Assembly: GCA_021203285.1 (NCBI GenBank)
Contig: JAJQBM010000056.1
Span: 1-9,100 of the forward strand
Length of the DNA: 9,100 nucleotides
DNA from: Clostridiales bacterium
GTDB taxonomy: Bacteria; Bacillota; Clostridia; Lachnospirales; Lachnospiraceae
Reading direction: 5' to 3'
Shown here: positions 6,063-9,100 of the stretch, piece after piece
How positions within the stretch are numbered: the first letter of the stretch is position 1
Layout: each line of letters starts with the position of its first letter
Program-made: the position numbers and the translations under genes
The notes under the pieces: generated by a model
The model's database searches: none
What the model was told of the DNA's origin: nothing
Seen by the model: only the letters and a program-made list of their open reading frames with translations

Positions 6063-7823
6063 CTACAGACGGAACTCAAACTCCTCGTCCGCCAGCTTGA
6101 TCTTGTCGCCGGAATTCAGCTTCATCTCCTGATTCGGGCTGATCTTGTTGCCGTTCACAAAGGTAAAGTTCGTGGAGTTGTTGTCCTTAATGTAGTAAAT
6201 GCCGCCCTTGCAGGTAATCTCCGCGTGTTTCCGGCTGATGGAATTGTTATCCGGAATGCAGAAGTCCACCTTCGCGCGCTCCTTGCCGATGACAAAGAGA
6301 GATTTCTGAATCGTTGCGGACTCGCCGTTCTTCCTGCGGGTCAGGGTCGCTTTCGGCTGCATATTGCCGCCCAGCACGCTGGTCTCGTCCGAACCGCCGC
6401 CTAACACGCTGGTTTCGCCTGCTCCGATATCGGTCGGCACGGTGCCGCCCATATAGGAAGGCGGTACGGGCTGTCCGCCCTGTGGCTGCGGCTGTACTGG
6501 TGTCGGCTGCTGCGGAGGAATCGGGGGCGCGCTGCCGCCCATGGCTCCGGTCGGCGGAATCGTCCTTGAAGATTTCTTTTTCTTATTCATCATCACGACC
6601 ACAACGATGATGACGACCACAACAACCGCCACGCCGGCAATCACGATGATCATCTTCGTGTCAAGTCCGGCGGACTTCTCCTCCAGAGCGCTGACCGCGC
6701 TGTTCACACTGGCAGTCGCCGCCTCCACCTCAGAGACATCCTCGCTGCTGTCATATACTGTCTGCACGGCATCCACCGCGTCCTGCAGATTCGCAATGCT
6801 GTCGTCTGTGTAGGAATCATTGTTCAGCTCCGTGTTGGCCGCGCTGATCGCGGACTGGAGAGCTGACTTCGCATCGGTCAGAGCTGTGTCGTCCGTATCA
6901 ACCGGAACCTCTTCCTGACCATTTCCACCGTCCTCTTCGCTACCGCTGCCGCCATCAACCTCATTGCCGTCAATAACATCAGTATCCGCAGTAACCCCGT
7001 CCGTACTGGTGTATGTAATACCGAGTGCGTCAAGGATCTCCCTCACATCGTTGATCGCGATGGAATAGTAATAATTGCTGGCGCCGTCCCCAGTGTACAT
7101 CGTGTTGATACCGACGACATAGCCGTCCGCATCCACAAGCGGGCCGCCGGAATTACCGTAACCAAGACCTGCATCGTGGGCGATAAATGTATAGCCATTG
7201 TTCGTCTGGATCTTTCCAACGATGCCCTGCGTCGCCGTCACATCAGAGCTGGCGTGAGAGTGCGCGTTCGCCTCATCGCTAGTCGCGCCCGGGAAGCCCA
7301 GAGCGTAGACGGTCTGTGTATCCACCAGCGTATCGCTGTCAGACAGGGTCAGCGGCGTCCGGTTATTAATAGACTGCGACATCTCCAGAATGGCGAAATT
7401 GCCCTGCTCCGAGCCCTGCACATAACTCGCTTCGATCGTGACATCCGCCTGGATGACTACCTCGATCTTCAGCGTGACATTCCGCGTATCGGTAAAGTCC
7501 ACGCCGTACACCTCGGTCCAGTAGGCCGCGTCGTCAGCGGTGAGCGTGACGACATGGTAGTTCGTGATCACCGTGGTGGTGCCTGTGGACGGTCCGATCA
7601 GGAATCCGCTGCCGCCCTGAAGGGTATACTCCTGATTCTTTGAGTCCACATATACCAGTTGAATCCATACCACGCCGTTCTTCGCCTCGGATACGATCTC
7701 GGCGGAGGACGATGTCGATGTATCCGCAGCCATCGCCGGTACGGAATAAGCGAGCAACATGGCTGCCGCCTCCATGATCAGGAAAAATCTCCTGAATACA
7801 TTCCTTTTCTTTGTTACTTTCAT
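6063..7823 (-). CDS. Membrane-anchored trypsin/HtrA-like protein with cytoplasmic FHA domain
   Basis: A 586-residue bitopic protein. Residues 1-33 are a signal peptide (likely cut after AMA). Residues about 40-270 are a trypsin-like domain: H90 in TNYHVV, nucleophile S225 in GYGNSGGPL. The position expected to hold the catalytic Asp is N142 in GNFAILEM, so activity is doubtful or altered. No PDZ domain is present. An acidic Gly-rich linker (about 280-312) leads to a FIVAR-like helical segment (about 315-381, with SYTDDS). Residues 391-412 are a Val/Ile-rich membrane helix, followed by NKKKKSSR, placing the rest inside. The cytoplasmic part has a Pro/Gln-rich linker (421-460), two ETSVLGG copies (T471, T481), and a C-terminal FHA domain (about 500-586) with IGKER, SRKHAEI (530-536) and STNFTFVNG (550-558; Phe replaces the usual Gly after Asn). 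FHA domains bind phosphothreonine, so this is the reader of the neighbouring kinase. Start is supported by AAGGAG 4 bases upstream. First gene of the operon. Confidence 0.94.
   Translation of the reverse strand: MKVTKKRNVFRRFFLIMEAAAMLLAYSVPAMAADTSTSSSAEIVSEAKNGVVWIQLVYVDSKNQEYTLQGGSGFLIGPSTGTTTVITNYHVVTLTADDAAYWTEVYGVDFTDTRNVTLKIEVVIQADVTIEASYVQGSEQGNFAILEMSQSINNRTPLTLSDSDTLVDTQTVYALGFPGATSDEANAHSHASSDVTATQGIVGKIQTNNGYTFIAHDAGLGYGNSGGPLVDADGYVVGINTMYTGDGASNYYYSIAINDVREILDALGITYTSTDGVTADTDVIDGNEVDGGSGSEEDGGNGQEEVPVDTDDTALTDAKSALQSAISAANTELNNDSYTDDSIANLQDAVDAVQTVYDSSEDVSEVEAATASVNSAVSALEEKSAGLDTKMIIVIAGVAVVVVVIIVVVVMMNKKKKSSRTIPPTGAMGGSAPPIPPQQPTPVQPQPQGGQPVPPSYMGGTVPTDIGAGETSVLGGGSDETSVLGGNMQPKATLTRRKNGESATIQKSLFVIGKERAKVDFCIPDNNSISRKHAEITCKGGIYYIKDNNSTNFTFVNGNKISPNQEMKLNSGDKIKLADEEFEFRL
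6357..6416 (-). repeat. Two decapeptide TSVL motifs preceding the FHA domain
   Basis: Encodes residues 470-489, two ten-residue units beginning E-T-S-V-L-G-G, with threonines T471 and T481. The period and the pattern T-S-[V/L]-L-x-x-G-S-[D/E] match the array at residues 129-158 of the small membrane protein. Position just before an FHA domain recalls the phosphorylatable ETTS motif before the FHA domain of mycobacterial GarA. Confidence 0.75.
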
Positions 7824-7850
7824 CTCTCTCCTTTTCGTTGAAACTATAAT

Positions 7851-7864
7851 TTTGTCGAAACAAA
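7851..7864 (-). other. Inverted repeat with TTCG loop in the leader of the operon
   Basis: On the minus strand TTTGT-TTCG-ACAAA can form a five-pair stem with a TTCG loop, 28-41 bases before the protease start. The stem is AT-rich and has no following T-run, so it is not a convincing terminator. It may be a regulator binding site or a leader hairpin, or may be chance. Confidence 0.3.
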
Positions 7865-7881
7865 GTACACTGCTACTTAAA

Positions 7882-7909
7882 ATTTTATTATGTTTTCATA
7901 AATCCGCAA
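7882..7909 (-). promoter_or_regulatory. Candidate promoter for the kinase-phosphatase-protease operon
   Basis: The 107-base gap between regulator and protease is AT-rich. TTGCGG (7909-7904) and TAAAAT (7887-7882) are separated by 16 bases and resemble vegetative -35 and -10 boxes; the -35 is a weak match. A second possible -10, TATAGT (7848-7843), has no good -35. No strong terminator is seen after the regulator, so readthrough from it is also possible. Confidence 0.35.
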
Positions 7910-7930
7910 TATGTGCCCATAAACTGTGCC

Positions 7931-9046
7931 TTAATTTTTTGTCGAATTGTGCCACTCTTCATCCGTATTCTCAAAGTAGTCAAGGAACACACGAAACAGA
8001 CCGGCCTCCTCCACACAGAGACAGGTCTCCTTCTCATCTTTCCCCGCAAAGAAAAACAACCTGTCCGGCTCATAAAGCTCAACACGCAGCCCCTCATCGG
8101 GCACTGTATTCTCTGCTAAGCCGCCTCCGGACACAACCGGCTGGACAGCAGCCGCAACCGCCGTATAATACTCCAAAACCTCGCCGGTTTTTCCGGATAC
8201 AGGAAAAAACGGACGGCACCGACCTTCCATCTTGCGCAATTCTGAGACAAAACCGCCTGCAACCTGATCGTTTTCAATAAAAAGACCGGTTTTTCCATCC
8301 TCAGCCAACAAAAGGACATGATGATCGGTGACAATATAGTGCGGCCAAAGGGAGAAATCCGGATCCGTACCGCCGACGGAGACATAGGAAAAACTGACAT
8401 TGTACTCGCCTTCGAAGGAAAATGCAAAGGGAATGATATATTGGAGCATCTTCAAATCGCCGCCAACCCCGCCATGCAGGTCAGGGCCGCGCTCCACCTT
8501 GATAAACTGATGGCAGACAATCCGCCTGGCATGGCAGCGTTCCTCCCGGATCATCTGCTGCATCGCATAGATCACCTGATCAAAAGCATCCATGTAAATA
8601 TGCGTCTCTCCCGGCTTCTCGCAAGCGCAGATAACCATATACTGGATCGCATCGATGACATCTACCTCCAGAACAGTCCGGCGGACGGAAATCTCACCTT
8701 CATGGTTCAAAAACTCCGGGCTGACCCTCCTCTGATAACCGCCGTCCTCCATGCTTTTTCGAATGGGCGCAAAATAGCGCAAAAGATGCGCGATCTCCTG
8801 TCGGCGGCGAAAGACATCCCGCCCCACCTTTTCAATGCGAAAAAGCCAGTTCAATCTTTCCTTCTCTGATTTGTTAATCACCAGATGCGCACAGAACTCA
8901 TTGACAAACTGAATGCTTGGCAAGCGCTTCCCCTGTACCATTTTCTGCAGGGTGGTTCGACCCAGACCGGAGGATTTTGCGATTTGATAGACGTTGGTAT
9001 TGCTCTTTTCGATCAGTTTTCTGCATTCTTCGCTAAATTCAGTCAT
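7931..9046 (-). CDS. XRE-type helix-turn-helix transcriptional regulator
   Basis: A 371-residue protein. Residues about 8-58 form an XRE/Cro-type DNA-binding domain: NVYQIAKSSGLGRTTLQKMV (18-37) has the helix-turn-helix pattern, followed by GKRLPSIQFV, typical of the third and fourth helices. The remaining 310 residues are cytoplasmic-type sequence that I do not recognise; it is mixed alpha/beta, with no response-regulator, WYL, peptidase or kinase motif visible. Full-length XRE proteins of this size usually carry a ligand-sensing or dimerising region, an inference here. It lies just upstream of the operon in the same direction and is a plausible local regulator. It differs from the operon genes in using a TAA stop and lying in a different frame. 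The start is supported by GGGGAG upstream and by the helix-turn-helix beginning at residue 18. Confidence 0.85.
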   Translation of the reverse strand: MTEFSEECRKLIEKSNTNVYQIAKSSGLGRTTLQKMVQGKRLPSIQFVNEFCAHLVINKSEKERLNWLFRIEKVGRDVFRRRQEIAHLLRYFAPIRKSMEDGGYQRRVSPEFLNHEGEISVRRTVLEVDVIDAIQYMVICACEKPGETHIYMDAFDQVIYAMQQMIREERCHARRIVCHQFIKVERGPDLHGGVGGDLKMLQYIIPFAFSFEGEYNVSFSYVSVGGTDPDFSLWPHYIVTDHHVLLLAEDGKTGLFIENDQVAGGFVSELRKMEGRCRPFFPVSGKTGEVLEYYTAVAAAVQPVVSGGGLAENTVPDEGLRVELYEPDRLFFFAGKDEKETCLCVEEAGLFRVFLDYFENTDEEWHNSTKN

Positions 9047-9077
9047 AACCCACTCCCCGATTTCGACTCATTTCTTC

Positions 9078-9090
9078 CATATTAAATATG
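9078..9090. promoter_or_regulatory. 13-bp palindrome upstream of the regulator
   Basis: CATATTAAATATG has perfect six-base arms around a central A and lies 32-44 bases before the regulator ATG. On the minus strand it contains TTTAAT and TAATAT, so it could overlap a -10 box; the matching -35 would lie at or beyond the window edge. It could be an autoregulatory operator, but short AT palindromes also occur by chance. Confidence 0.3.
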
Positions 9091-9100
9091 CTTTATGAAC

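Noticed and set aside
7851..7864. Rho-independent terminator for the regulator gene
   Set aside because: The stem has five mostly A-T pairs and no T-run follows it; it also sits close to the next gene's start. It is kept only as a low-confidence inverted repeat.
1..9100. Type VII secretion, type VI secretion or conjugation locus
   Set aside because: Kinase, phosphatase and FHA genes can accompany such systems, but no WXG100, FtsK/SpoIIIE-type ATPase, sheath, relaxase or coupling protein is visible. The window may be cut, so neighbouring DNA could change this.
1..9100. Insertion sequences, prophage, tRNA or rRNA genes
   Set aside because: No transposase or integrase motif, terminal inverted repeats, or tRNA cloverleaf with CCA was seen on either strand; nearly all bases are taken up by six minus-strand genes.

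Overview
The window looks like an accessory or signalling locus from a Gram-positive anaerobe of the Clostridia, most likely Lachnospiraceae-like. This rests on strong AGGAGG-type Shine-Dalgarno sites, tight gene packing, the style of the transmembrane Ser/Thr kinase, PP2C phosphatase and FHA protein set, and a long Ig-like surface protein. The genus cannot be named from sequence alone. All six genes lie on the minus strand, so transcription runs from position 9100 toward 1; the plus-strand reading frames look like shadows.

Reading in transcription order: (1) 9046-7931 encodes a 371-residue XRE-type helix-turn-helix regulator with an unrecognised C-terminal region. (2) A 107-base AT-rich gap (7930-7824) holds a weak candidate promoter, a small inverted repeat and short direct repeats. 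(3) 7823-6063 encodes a 586-residue membrane protein: signal peptide, trypsin/HtrA-like domain outside, FIVAR-like helical segment, one membrane segment, and a cytoplasmic FHA domain. (4) 6035-5268 encodes a soluble PP2C phosphatase. (5) 5258-3588 encodes a transmembrane Ser/Thr kinase with a helical, non-PASTA ectodomain. (6) 3572-2919 encodes a 217-residue single-pass membrane protein whose cytoplasmic tail carries a tandem decapeptide array. (7) 2909 to beyond position 1 encodes a large secreted protein of Ig-like repeats, cut by the window edge after 969 codons.

Genes 3 to 7 are separated by only 9-27 bases and look like one operon. They give a phosphothreonine circuit: a writer (kinase), an eraser (PP2C), a reader (FHA) and candidate threonine substrates. 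The main discovery candidate is that the FHA-protease and the 217-residue protein share the same ten-residue-period motif T-S-[V/L]-L-x-x-G-S-[D/E]. Its threonines have Leu at +3, a position that FHA domains can select. The arrays are predicted to lie on the cytoplasmic side with the kinase, phosphatase and FHA domains. The proposal is that phosphorylation of these arrays assembles the FHA-protease and the small membrane protein into a complex that controls an extracellular protease-like domain and perhaps the surface protein encoded last.

Two further oddities: the position of the protease catalytic Asp holds Asn, and all five operon genes lie in one reading frame interrupted only by single TAG codons.
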